From Chalara sp. BL73 (Eukaryota > Ascomycota > Leotiomycetes > Helotiales), in the NCBI GenBank assembly GCA_918026815.1, contig CAKJVC010000106.1, positions 1 to 64,000 on the forward strand: DNA of 64,000 nucleotides, given 5' to 3'. The position numbers and the translations under genes are program-made. The notes below the pieces were generated by a model. It was given only the letters and a program-made list of their open reading frames with translations, was not told the origin of the DNA and searched no databases. Below are positions 10,915-22,146 of this stretch, in pieces (position 1 is the stretch's first letter; every line of letters starts with the position of its first letter).

Positions 10915-11095
10915 TTACGTGAGAAGCAGTGCCTAGTCTATTTCATATACACCATACCAACCAACGAGCCCCAAGCCCAGCTACCTAGGCCTAAGGCTAC
11001 CCCGTACGTTACATCCCAGGGCATCACGATATCCTGGGATGGCGTGCCTCAGGACACCAGGCCATCCTGGGATGCGCGGGCGTCCTAGGAAGTTT
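10915..11095. repeat. GC-normal islet with inverted and direct CCTGGGATG repeats
   Basis: About 180 bp of ordinary base composition sits inside the AT-rich island. It contains CATCCCAGG at 11012-11020 and its reverse complement CCTGGGATG at 11033-11041 and again at 11066-11074, so a stem can form with either partner. It looks like a short late insertion (SINE, MITE or LTR fragment) or a piece spared from mutation. I do not recognise the family. Confidence 0.5.
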
Positions 11096-11458
11096 AAGCG
11101 AGTAAAACTTAAAGTTGTAATAAAAATAAAAAGTCAACATAAAAGTTCAGTTGTTTATATAAAGTAAAAAGTTAACTTACTAATTTTAAACTATTAATTA
11201 AAAATCAGTAATTAATTAAAAATCAAAGCGTAATAAATTATTATAAATCGTCGTATTAATAACGATTTTATTAATAATCAAAAGTAGCAAAGTAACGGAA
11301 TTTCACAAATTCTGCCGGATTTATTATTTTACCGCTTTCTTAGTTAGGCTGACCGCGTTTTTTATTAAGTACTATTCAACTATTCAAATATTTAATGAAT
11401 AGTCTAATTAAATTTTGAATTGAATTTGAATTGAACTAGCTTTGAATTGAATTGAATA

Positions 11459-11480
11459 TGAATAGTCATGTGACTATTCA
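11459..11480. repeat. 22-bp near-perfect palindrome at the island edge
   Basis: TGAATAGTCA and TGACTATTCA flank a 2-nt centre. Upstream (11415-11458) are several TTGAAT-type repeats, and ACTATTCAA / TGAATAGT pairs occur between 11367 and 11404. About 20 bp further on, sequence homologous to an MFS transporter begins, so this may be the end of the inserted element. Confidence 0.6.
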
Positions 11481-11494
11481 AATATTCAAAATTT

Positions 11495-12075
11495 TATCAC
11501 ACTGGTCGTGACTATCCTTCTAAGTGGTTCTGTCGTCTCCTATATTGGATTCTACACGCCCGTAATGGTTTTGAGGAGTGTCTGTGCTGCAACTGGTGCT
11601 GGTCCGATCACTATCAAGGCCGACACAGGCTCGCCCAAATGGATTGGCTACCAAGCTCTCTTTGGCCTCGGGAATGGCATGGGCTTTCAACAGCCAGCCA
11701 TACATTGCAGTGCGGACGGCTCTCAACAAAAAGGATATCTCAGGGGCAACAGTTACCATCGCTTTCACCCAGACTCTAGGAGGCGCTTTGTTCGTATCTT
11801 TCGCACAGAATATGTTTAGTAATCGACTCGTGGCCGAGTTAAAGACTGTGGGATCCGGGATCGAAGTGCATGTATTGGCTTTGTTAGGAGCGACCACCAT
11901 CGCTGGTTTTGTTAGCCCAGAGGTCCTACCAGCGGCTCTCGCAGCCTACAACAAGGCAATAGTTCAGACGTTTTACTTCGCCGTCACCGCATCGGCAGCT
12001 AGCATAATTGGGGCTTGAGGCATGGAGTGGAACTCTCTCAAAAAGGAAGATAGGGATAAAGGCGAGGAAAGTTAG
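11495..12075 (+). pseudogene. C-terminal half of a 14-TMS MFS drug-type transporter
   Basis: The readable protein runs from about TILLSGSVVSYIGFYTPVMV through KWIGYQALFGLGNGMGFQQP and FTQTLGGALFVSFAQNMFS. This is the second half of a fungal DHA-type major facilitator. The N-terminal half is absent because the AT-rich island begins immediately upstream. A frame change near 11700, just after GFQQPA, looks like a 4-nt insertion; the frame then resumes at IAVRTAL. A premature TGA at 12016 precedes a still readable conserved tail (GMEW...) that ends at 12075. A truncated, frameshifted pseudogene. Confidence 0.85.
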
Positions 12076-13326
12076 CTACTTGCAAGTAGATTTTGGAAGC
12101 AAATTTGTCAATATCATGAATGGCATATACGCTGGAATATGTGACCGTATATAAGCTCTGGTTAAACTTGCATCGAGCCATCTTGAATAGTCAATTAACA
12201 GGCTATTTTCAATAGCTACAAGACTATTATTTACACCTTATCTCATCTAGCCATATATGCTGTAGAAGATGTACATGCGATCCAAATTCTAGTAACCTCT
12301 TGGATCTTTTGAAAAAGTTAAAAGTCGCCAGACCTCTAGTAGGCAAAGCCCATTCTTCAAAAAGCGTTTAGCCGCTTTCAGATGTTGCTACATCGAGCCC
12401 AAACCTACACCAAGATGCCATCACTATCATTGAGAGCCAATCTCATGTTTCTGATAGGAATAGCCAGAGCCAATGAAGTCAAAGCAAAATGATAAGACAG
12501 AGCAGCAACTGAAAAGTAGGACAAATTCAATTATGTAGTAGAGATATGCTACCGCAATCTGAGTTGAGTAATGGTTAAGCCTCTTCATTGTATGGCTAGC
12601 GAATCAAAGATAGACAAAGCTTGCCTAGCTACAATCGATCATTGCACTTTAGTCCGAACCTGCTCTTAGCAGGTTTGTAAAGATCTGATACCTAATTTCT
12701 ATACCAAAATCGCCATCCGTATTCTGGCCTGCCACGAAGAGGCAACATAAAACGTCTAGAGACGGTAGACTCTACGTAGCAGTTCCCAAAAAGGTGTGAT
12801 GCAACGGTCTCGAGACGGAATCTTTCGAACGATGCTACCTCAGGCGGACCTCCGGATAAACGTAAAATGTGGTATTTGTTATTTGGCGCAGCACTAGTTT
12901 GGCTTGTGGGTTCGTGAGAACATGGACAGGTTGTTGGAACGCATCCATGGATATAGATTGCTCGCAGTAGGTAATTAGCCTGATAACGATTCTGAAGCGA
13001 GTGTAACAGAGCCAATGCACCGGAGCCAGCCCCTCACTTGGAATGCAGTCCAATAGAATACTGGAAATACCTCCGTTCAAGTACAACGTGCAGCAGACGC
13101 AAATTGTCCCAAAGCTGCACTCAGAACTTCCGGAAGCCGATCCGATGGCGGTATATGCGCGCTCTTCGGCAGAATATCGACGCAGTTGGAAAGTCGGGGA
13201 TTTTGCTCTCGGTCATCTTGAACTTTACGCTTCGCCTTCAGAGGGCTCCAATTGCAATTCTTCAGATACACATAACTTGGTATTTTATCTGTCTCTGACT
13301 CTAGATAATATTTCACTATAATCACC
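12076..13326. other. Intergenic, no recognisable gene
   Basis: I found no frame with domain homology, no RNA gene and no clear repeat. The right-hand part is presumably the promoter of the permease gene that starts at 13327. Confidence 0.5.
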
Positions 13327-15372
13327 ATGGCTACTCATACAAACGATCAAGAGTTAGGCATTACGAAGCAGTCAGCTACGAATGTCGCGCGCATTACAGC
13401 TGGTGAGCCACAAACGAGCGATAGCAAAGATGAGGACGTCCTAGTCCGGCTCGGCAAAAAGCCAGTCCTCAAGGTTCGTCCTGATCTCTACGATTTTCTG
13501 CCATAGATCATCCGGAGCGATGCCCAATCTAGAAGCTTCATTACCTTCTGCTAATGAAGTTCGAAATGGATAGCGAAATTTTGGAATGATATCCATGCTT
13601 GGCTTTAGCTGCACGGTTCTGATAACATGGGAAGCAGCCTTGATTCTCTTTCTCAGCGGACTCTTGAACGGTGGTCCAGCCGGCATTGTCTACGGATTCA
13701 TTATCGTCTGGATTGGGAATCTTTCAGTCTTTTCTACGCTCTCGGAGCTAGTTTCAATGGCACCGACATCAGGCGGACAATACCACTGGGTATCTATGCT
13801 TGCGCCAGCTTCCAGTGCCAAACTGCTCAGTTATATCACGGGCTGGTTGACGATCGGTGGCTGGCAGGGAGCTGTGGCGTCAGGAGGTTACTTTACGGGG
13901 ACCCTGTTCCAAGGCCTAATTGCGCTCACGAAGCCAGAATATAATCCGAAAGGATGGCATGGAACACTGCTGTACTGGGCTGTAATATTTTTTGCTGTTT
14001 TCATAAATACAGTCGTCAGCAGGTTGTTACCGAAGTTCGAAGGAACCGTTCTTTTTCTCCATATTCTCGGGTTCATTGTGATTCTGGTGCCTCTCGTTAT
14101 TCTAGCACCTCATGGCAAAGCTTCCGATGTCTTCAGTATATGGAATAATGGAGGTGGGTGGCCGACCCAGGGACTGTCATTCTTCGTGGGATTGATTGGA
14201 AATGTGTTTGCATTCGTTGGTATGTTTCTCACTATCGAATAACCTAAAAAACTAAAACTAACCTTTTCTACAGGCGCTGACGGGGCTTTTCATGTAAGCA
14301 TAAACCACTCATACTGCAAGACGGTAATGGAACACACATGAAAGTGACAACAATCCCAGATGTCAGAAGAAATTCACAACCCATCCGTAGTTGTCCCAAG
14401 ATCTATCATGCTAAGTATATTGATCAACGGCACCTTGGGATTCGCAATGACTATAGCACTTCTGTTCTGTATCGGAGATTTGGAAACGGTACTCGCTACG
14501 AACACGGGATATCCTTTTATGGAAGTATTCCTCCAAGCCACACACTCTGTTGCTGGAGCAACAGTAATGGCCGCGCTCGTGACTATACTTGCTCTTTCCG
14601 CGACCGTTGGATTACTGGCATCAACTTCGCGTATGTTCTGGTCCTTCGCAAGAGATCGTGGCTTGCCTGGGTGGCGAACCCTCCAAAAGGTAATGTAAAC
14701 CAGGTTTCAGAATTTTGAATATTGAAATCCGGTACAATATAAACATGCTTGGAATGATAATAGCTGATATAACTGTTGCAAACTCCTAGGTCGATCCTCG
14801 TTCTAAAGTCCCACTGTGGTCAATCGCTGTAACAACTCTGATAGCTTGTCTTCTGGCATTGATAAACATCGGCTCGGCCGTAGCATTTAACAACGTGGTG
14901 TCAATCTCTGTCTCTGGCTTATACACCTCATATTTGATATGTGTCTGCCTGCTCCTATATCGTCGGGTCACTGGAGGAATTTCAGAAGCCTCGACTATTT
15001 CAGTGGGCTTGACGGACTCCCCGGGTCTTGTGAATACTAAAAATACCAGCTTGATATGGGGTAATTTTGACTTTTACTCTAATCCATCTGGTTGCAGTAA
15101 TGATGCCATTATTCGATCAAATATGATGCTGATAATCCTGATACATAGGTCCGTGGCATGTCTCTGGTATTATTGGTATTCTAAACAATATATTCTCTTG
15201 CATCTATCTCACGACAATCCTTTTCTTCAGTTTCTGGCCTCCTGCAACCCCGGTTGCACCTGAAACTATGAACTATAGCTCTTTAGCTACTGGCGGAATT
15301 ATAATATTCGGTCTGGCTTACTATGTTGTGTTGGGAAGGCATGAATGGGATGGGCCGATCATCGAGATTTGA
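13327..15372 (+). CDS. Amino acid/choline/GABA permease (APC family)
   Basis: Six exons: 13327-13473, 13574-14219, 14274-14293, 14360-14689, 14790-15060 and 15149-15372, joined by GT-AG introns in matching phases. They give 545 residues, the normal length. The start fits because exon 1 encodes a hydrophilic tail ending in LGKKPVLK, followed in exon 2 by RNFGMISMLGFSCTVL, the conserved entry to TM1. Other family marks are MAPTSGGQYHWVS, the short GADGAFH exon joined to MSEEIHNPSVVVPRS, and about 12 membrane segments. This fungal group (UGA4/HNM1-like) moves GABA, choline or amino acids across the plasma membrane or vacuole; the substrate cannot be read from sequence. No frame break is seen. 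Confidence 0.9.
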
Positions 15373-15878
15373 CTCGAAAGGCGAATTCAACTGTCCGCGG
15401 CAAATATATAAAACCGATAGAGGCAATTATAGATTGGGGATCCTTGCATGTGCTGGGTAAGGAATAGGAAGTGAACCTGATCCTCTATACAGCTTAAAAT
15501 ATCTCGGTAACAAAGCCCCACTGACATGCACCCTATGGATACATGTTCTTCTCTTTCTCATGACAAAATTTCCCCTATCGTTCGCTCAGTAAAACCGCAC
15601 TAGGGGTCAATATACCCAGTCAAACCTGAAGTCATGTATTCAAAGGCTCTGGTAAGCTTTGCAGCTATACATTGCCCCTCATAATGTCCTCTGGTTAATC
15701 ACCTACTTACTATCAAAATACAGTCATTTGGTGTTTGAGATGATCCCCACCTTCTTCCCAGAGGGGCGGAAGAGCTGATCGTAAATTAGAGAGGCAAATT
15801 GTAGAAGTTACTTAATATTGACGGTGCTGTGTATATCCTGGCATAGCACTATAGCTACACAGGTAGTCCCGTAGCCCT
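15373..15878. other. Convergent intergenic region
   Basis: This is the 3' side of both the permease and the amidotransferase. No open frame of interest and no repeat is evident. Confidence 0.5.
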
Positions 15879-16786
15879 CTATGTCAATGGCTCATCTATA
15901 TCCGAATCCTCGCCATGGAAAAACCTCAAAATAGCTGCGGCTACAACACCGCCATCATGCTCCAGGTGCGCGGTCTCCTTCGCCCGATCAGCATGCCCAA
16001 TATCTTGTATACTGCCCTTATCAACCCGCATCTGAATCTGCCGATGCACCATGCTCTCATCAAATGCGAGATGCGCCTGTGTAGTAAATACCCTGTTTGC
16101 GATGAATACACCTTGCATCTGAGTATGAACGCTTGAACCCCAAACATGCACTTTAGTACCCTCTGGTATGAGGCCTCCGGACGAATAAGATGAAGGTGGC
16201 GAGACGACCTGGTCTTGATGCATCTGATGCAGGTAAAATTTATCTTCTTCCGTCCGGAAGAGGCGTTTCCCGATTGGGGTGAGTTGTATGGGGCAATGGC
16301 CCAGCTCCCAGTCTCCCGATGGTTCTGCCTCGACTTTCGAACCTAACAACCGACAGATGAGCTGGTGACCGAAACAAATGCCACTGAGCTTGATATCTGG
16401 ACGCTTGGTATATAGCTCTTCAGCCAGTCAGCTGATTAGATTTCAGGTGTAGATAATCGTAATCACACACCTCGTAAGAGCACAAGGAGTTCGAGTATCC
16501 AGGGATTGTCACCATGGGCATCAAAAACACTCCCGGTTATCAGCACGCTATGGATGTCTTTGAACTCTTCAAACCAGGGAACTTTGCCTCCTTTCTCGGC
16601 AACGACAAATCTCTGCTCCACCTCTATACCGAGCGGAGGATCATGGTTGTTACCAGCCTTCACGAAGTGATTGTAGAGGATTTGGCTGAATGATCCGCGC
16701 TCTTTGATTGTGTCTGGATGCGGCTCGTCGGTCTCGATAACCATCATCCGGACTTTAGAAATTTCATCTTCAGTATTTGAACCCAT
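15879..16786 (-). CDS. Class I glutamine amidotransferase-like protein
   Basis: Two exons on the minus strand (16786-16469 and 16415-15879) give 284 residues. The intron has a CTGAC branch site and ends AAGAG. The nucleophile elbow GICFGHQ places the catalytic Cys near residue 120, and VLITGSVFDAHGDNPWI matches the fold before it. The His motif reads QAHLAF where most class I amidotransferases have HPE, so the third triad residue (Glu) is not in its usual place. Relatives include yeast YLR126C-like proteins and fungal proteins annotated as GMP-synthase-like. Such stand-alone domains release ammonia from glutamine or hydrolyse gamma-glutamyl bonds; the substrate here is unknown. Confidence 0.85.
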
Positions 16787-19700
16787 TCTAGCGTGAAATG
16801 TTGAATAAATTAATTAAAACGGTCATCTATTTGATACCACTTTCAATAAACTTAAGAACCAAAGGACCCAAGGGTATTTGTCGTTATTGAAAGACTTTAA
16901 ACGATCCCCAAGAGATCCCAATAAGGAATTGTGCCGGCTTGGCCTCTTTGGACATATACGCTGATATTTTTATATAATCATGACGATTATGGAGAACTTT
17001 GGGCGAATTGGCGTTAATGGTCAAGCTTGGCTCTCGCTCAGAAATGCGGCAATCGGCACTGATCTAGGCCTGCATTCTGGATGCCGAATAACGGGACCAT
17101 GGGCTTGTCATATTTTAAGAAGTTTGTGTGTATTGCTATTGCGTGACAACGGTTAAAAATTTCCGTGCTGCTGATATCACGTGTCTTTGGCATCATGGGG
17201 TCTCGACACGTCGTGCGCCAGACGGCCGGATGGAAGGCGTACTAGTGGAGAATCAGATCATATAATTGAGGACTAAGCACTATTAGCGAAGGGAATTTTT
17301 TAACCTACAATATGTCTGACCCGTGGCTAAGCTCTACTTTGGCAATTGAGCCGCAATATCGTAGATATGCCCTCGGAGAAGTCGCTCATGTACATAATGA
17401 GCCTCTGAGAGAAATTTATGATTGGACCTGACATTTTACCCTTAGTTCGATGAAAGCTTGAAAAGGCCCAAGATTAATCTTCAGGAATGAAGTTGCCCCG
17501 GAAAATTCAGACAGTTCGTTGTTGCCAATTCTGAAGTCAAACGTCCAGAGCGGCAGTGCTTACCCAAGTGATGTTGCGCAGTGGCTATTCAGTCATGTGC
17601 CACCCTTTGGAGACTAAACGGAGCTGCATATGCACCACAGCCAGTGGAAAGTATACACAAGAATTTGGGCATTCGTTTTTTGAACTTCAAATCAGATTGA
17701 CTCTTAAGATTTACAGAAGGACAAATGATGGAATTAAATAGAGTAAGCCCTTTTCAAGTGTGATGTAGATGATCCCCATTATTACTTGCTATTAACATAC
17801 CTTCAGTTCACAGCACCCTCTTCTATAAACACATCACACTAGTATTAACCCAGGAGAGGAGTACACCAAAAAATATCTCTATCTCAAGCATTACCCAGAC
17901 CTACATCATCACTAGGCTATAATAGTTTCACGTGGTGCTCTTCTGTGAATCTTGCGACGGCCCCTCTGGTATTCTTATAGAACAGGGTGTCCATGTTCTT
18001 TTGTAGAGACAAGAGCGCATATGGAACTATCTGAATTTGCACTTTGATGTACCTACAGTAATCTTTCTGCGTGAGCTTGTCCCTAGAGCTGAACGGGCAT
18101 TGTTGATCTGAAAACACAATAGGTATTAAGCAACAAACGCCATATATAAGGCATTTGAATTTTCCATCTCCAGCTGTTAAAACTATGGCTTCAGACCCAG
18201 AAAACGTAAGGAAACAAAACACGATAGGTGCAGCAAGTAATACAGTTTTCCAGTTGAAATCTTGGCAACGAAATCGCGTTGGTGGACAAGCAGCATGCGG
18301 TACGTACACAAGAACGTGGCTGCGGACACATGCATTTTGACGTCCTCCTCATCATCAATGTTTTTGAATTCGTTGTTACTCCTGATAGAGAATAAGAGGT
18401 TGCTACATTTTCTAACCTTCTCCTCCTGATAGTTCCCTGACATGTTTCACCTTACTGACACATCGACAACTTTCCAGATCCCGCGCTTCGGTCAGCTAGC
18501 AACGCTCTCAAACAGTTTGCTAAGAGTCCACATCCCTTGTTTGCATTCCCCACAGCTTGCCATGATGTGGGGAAGCGTAGTGTGGAGAGAAGTATTTGTC
18601 ATCTAGATATTTCTTAAACTATACAATATCATGGGAGATCGGCGACTGCATCCATCCGTAGAAAGCAAATTCTGCTGCTCTTTCGGACCTCGCTTGCCGA
18701 TCTTTGCGTACATGGGCAGCCGCATGGAGATACATTGCATATAGCTCCCACTAAGGTAATTTGAATCAAAATGTTGCCGCATGCAGGAAGCCGTCGGGCA
18801 TCAAGAAACATATGTTATATTATGAAAGATCTGCATATGCACAGGGCCGGATCTGTTTTGATGATGCCATCAAAGTCTCGGGGCTGTACGGTATTGTATG
18901 TTATGTAGGAGAAGCAAGAATTGCATACTTTACTCGTAATGTGCTCAAAGATTTTGTCTTTCTACAGGAGATAGGACGTCCCCACAATCTCCTTCGTCGT
19001 GGCAACCAGACCGTTGTCACTAAACTCTGTGCGGTACGCTCCCCACTGTCAAGACTTTAGGCTGGCATGCTTGCACTATCAAGTAGCTAAGTAGAAAAAT
19101 TGGTGATATGCACTGCCAATTATCCTTGGAATCGAACTACTGTATAATCCTTACCATTTACCTTACCAGAATGAGGAAAGATGTGCCTTGCACTGGGAGC
19201 TTCCGCATTGTCTTCAGCTTATCCTACAGTAACAAAATTCGCAACCCTGAATATGTCCAGCGGCACTTCACTCTCACTTATTGAAAGCATATCCTCTCCA
19301 AAAATGTAAGCTTGCCAGTACATTGAGAAGAATATCAATGAACTCTGTATGAAAAGCAACCCTACAAAATTTACAATTACCTCACTTGGTGGAAGGGTAG
19401 CCTTGAGGCAGTCTGATCCGCGGAGATATATGCAGTAAGACGAAATTTGGCACCCAAGAATCAAAGGATTAACAAGGCTAAATTTTTCGTTTCAAACGCC
19501 GCAAGCACAAATTCTCCTCACATATGACACAGATCCGGCATCGCCTCCCACATAGTTGATGGTATGGGCTCCAACCGCACAGCGAAAGTCAAAAGCTTCG
19601 TTCTTCGGCCTGCGGTGAAGTGAGGAAAAGATAAAACGAAACGATGATCTGTTGATCTTGCCTTATGAATATCGGATACGTCAAGCCACAGGGCCATGAA

Positions 19701-20698
19701 TCCACCCTTCCTGCTCTCCCAGCTCTGTCCCCCCAGCCTCCCCAAGCTAATGGCTCGAATGATATGCGCTGACGGAAGGATCAGAGGAAGCTGGCACTGA
19801 TACAAGGCTTGCCAGGCTTGGGGTGATTCTTGATGAAGGACTGTGGCGAGAAAAAGATAGGGTCCTTACCAGAATTGTGGTTGTTGATTTGGTGGACAGA
19901 GTGGGGCCGGCTTGCCCAGCGAAGAAATAATCGACAGCAGAGACCGAACCTCGCCTTGCACAACCTATCATTGTCACCAATATTTCAAGGGGGCTTCTGT
20001 GGCTTCACAGCTCTTGTTTTGATGGAAATTGGCAAGCATACAAAGAAGTTGTCGTGCCGTTGGATATTTATAATAGGAGAGGCAGGTCAGAGAGTAAAGT
20101 TTACTCTCCACACAGCAAAACCTGAAAGAAAATGACGACAAGCGCCCCTGGGAAAATAACTCCACAGAGTAGCTAGCTCCAGTCCTTGTATCGGGATTCG
20201 AATGACAATTCACAAAAACAATACAGGAGCAACAATAGCCGGCACCAAAAGTGGTCCCTTCCTTCTCTTAGCGCATGGGAACAGGCTTTGTTTGTTGTTT
20301 CATCAATCTCCTCCCTTGCCTCAGGTTACGACCTGTTCTGTACAATACGCATCATCACTTTACCATCCAGCAAAACAACCTATTCTTCCATCAAATCAAT
20401 AAAACCAGAGCAGATCGCACACAGCAGATTATAGAAGCAGATTCATTCATGCCATCGAGTTCTTGCTACTTGCAGGACCGCAACGATCAGCCTCAACCTT
20501 CAGCACAAATACCGTACACAAGGTTGCAAAGGGATCTTCTCGACGATCACGACCGAGTAAAGCTATCGGCATCATATTCCGAATCCACCGCAGTATCGGT
20601 CAGCATCGAATTTTGAAACCAAGGTTGAGTTGAAGGGAGCGTTTGACTCAGCGAATAGCAACGAGGCAAGCCCGACGTCACGCTGTACCTCAAGTTTT
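16787..20698. other. Long region without a recognisable gene
   Basis: There are short open frames on both strands, the longest near 17917-18309 and 18183-18443 on the minus strand (130 and 86 codons). They show no family signature and overlap in different frames. They could be a small lineage-specific gene or a decayed membrane protein. I see no tRNA, no clear transposon termini and no tandem array. Confidence 0.45.
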
Positions 20699-20737
20699 AG
20701 GGGATCATTAGGGGATCATTAGGGGTCAATTCAGGGG
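20699..20737 (+). promoter_or_regulatory. AGGGG (STRE-like) array
   Basis: AGGGG occurs at 20699, 20710 and 20721, an exact 11-bp spacing (about one helix turn) formed by a TAGGGGATCAT direct repeat, and a fourth AGGGG starts at 20733. AGGGG is the stress response element bound by Msn2/4-type zinc fingers in yeasts and by homologues in filamentous fungi. It lies about 150-190 bp upstream of the start codon at 20886. Confidence 0.5.
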
Positions 20738-20885
20738 GACTCATTCGTGATCCCGTTCAGGCATAGTGCTGTCCTCCCCCTCCCCCAGTTGTTAATCCAC
20801 CGCCCAATCCACCCCTCCAACCCCTCCAAAATCCCTTTACCACCCCTGGAGGAACGTCACCCGTCATACCCCCCACAAACAAACT

Positions 20886-22146
20886 ATGGCCAGCCGATCA
20901 TTCAAGCCTACCAGTTACTTAGCCTCCGCTCAGTCACCTAAGATCAAGCCATCCCGCCCTGGCTTTACGCGCACATCCTCCTCATCTTCCACCAAATCGA
21001 CCCATTCTGCTCAATCTTCACAAAGTGACGATAGCTTCATTCTTACCCTCAAGAGCCTGGGTATCACCAAGCAGACTTCAGACTTCTCATTCCTTGGAAG
21101 TTCAGGCTCTGCAGGTGGCGCCAGCCCATCCGCTACTGGTAGGTCCTGCACGTCGGCAAAGGCGTCCCTCTACCCCCGCCACATGCGCTAGAAGGTAACA
21201 TGGGAATCACTAACACGGAGTAATTTAGGCACTACATCACAACCACCTGCATTCGATGACACACCTGGGAGAAAGAGAAGCCTGCCAATCCCAATCGATC
21301 TTCCAACTCATGAGCAACGAGTATATACTCCGCTCTCTGCTAGAGGAGATCTGCCTGGGTATGTCGATTTGATTTTGATTCATAGGAAAAGCCCTGACAT
21401 ATACAACCAGAGGATACTTTCCAAACCACGAACCCATCATTAAACCATACCGCGCGCATCCATTCTCTAAAACATCCAGCGGCCGCCACATCGAGACAAG
21501 TCAATCTACCTCGTACTCTGTCTCCTTTTCTTCAATCTCCAGCGCTTCTGTGACATTCAAAGAGAACGAACCAATGTCCGCGAACTCAACACCTAGAGTA
21601 ATACAACACACTGCCGAGATGGGTGAATTACCAATACAGATGCCCATGGGCAAGTACCATCCTAGCAACTATAAATTATCAAGCCCGTCGTTATCACCTC
21701 CAGTCGCATTCAACAGCCAAACCAGTGGGATTGCAAACATGCCAGCAGCACCGGGAAACCTACGTTTACCTACCGGACGAGACAGGAAGCGCAACAAGCG
21801 AGACCAGAGCAGCACGGGTGGCCATGAGAGACAACCGAGTGATGTCAAGAGAAAGTTACAACAGTATCAACGAGATATGATCGCCCAGGCGCGACTGACG
21901 CAAACCCAAGGAGCAGGCAGTGCCATGAGTTCCAGCTACTGTGGAACAAATACTGAAGGAACACCATTTAACCCGAAACTTCAACCACTCGGAAGCCCTG
22001 GCCCAATCACGCCTTTCGAACTAGAGGAAGAGCAGGATGGTTACCTTGTGGCAGGAGGTGCTCGTGATGGTGGAAGTAGTGGAGGGATTATAGGAGATGA
22101 ACGTCGACGCATGGAAGGAAGTCGAAGCCCAATAGTCCGGGTCTAA
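20886..22146 (+). CDS. Hypothetical disordered fungal protein
   Basis: Three exons (20886-21138, 21229-21358, 21411-22146) with consistent phases give 372 residues. The protein is rich in Ser, Pro, Thr and Gln and has no membrane segment or catalytic motif that I recognise. Recognisable stretches are a Ser-rich N-terminus, a basic patch (GRDRKRNKRDQ) near the middle, and an acidic then Gly-rich C-terminus. It resembles conserved hypothetical proteins of filamentous ascomycetes, possibly nuclear or regulatory, but that is only inference from composition. The start is the first ATG after a pyrimidine-rich leader. The AGGGG repeats upstream suggest stress-linked expression. Confidence 0.7.

Larger units (their letters stand above)
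9242..11500. other. AT-rich transposon graveyard
   Basis: The whole stretch is A- and T-run rich with very little C+G, except a GC-normal islet at about 10915-11095. The first part (to about 9900) is A-rich with C clearly commoner than G on the plus strand. The middle part is T-rich. CpG steps (ACG, CGA, TCG) remain common. It carries the chromovirus fragment, a decayed minus-strand frame and small hairpins, and ends against a truncated transporter gene. Confidence 0.85.

Noticed and set aside
17917..18443. Two overlapping minus-strand frames as a membrane-protein gene
   Set aside because: Hydrophobic stretches are present, but the frames do not join by a credible splice and no family is recognised; described only within the gap entry.
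20186..20210. GATTCGAAT word resembling a tRNA B box
   Set aside because: No matching A box, acceptor stem or cloverleaf could be built around it on either strand.
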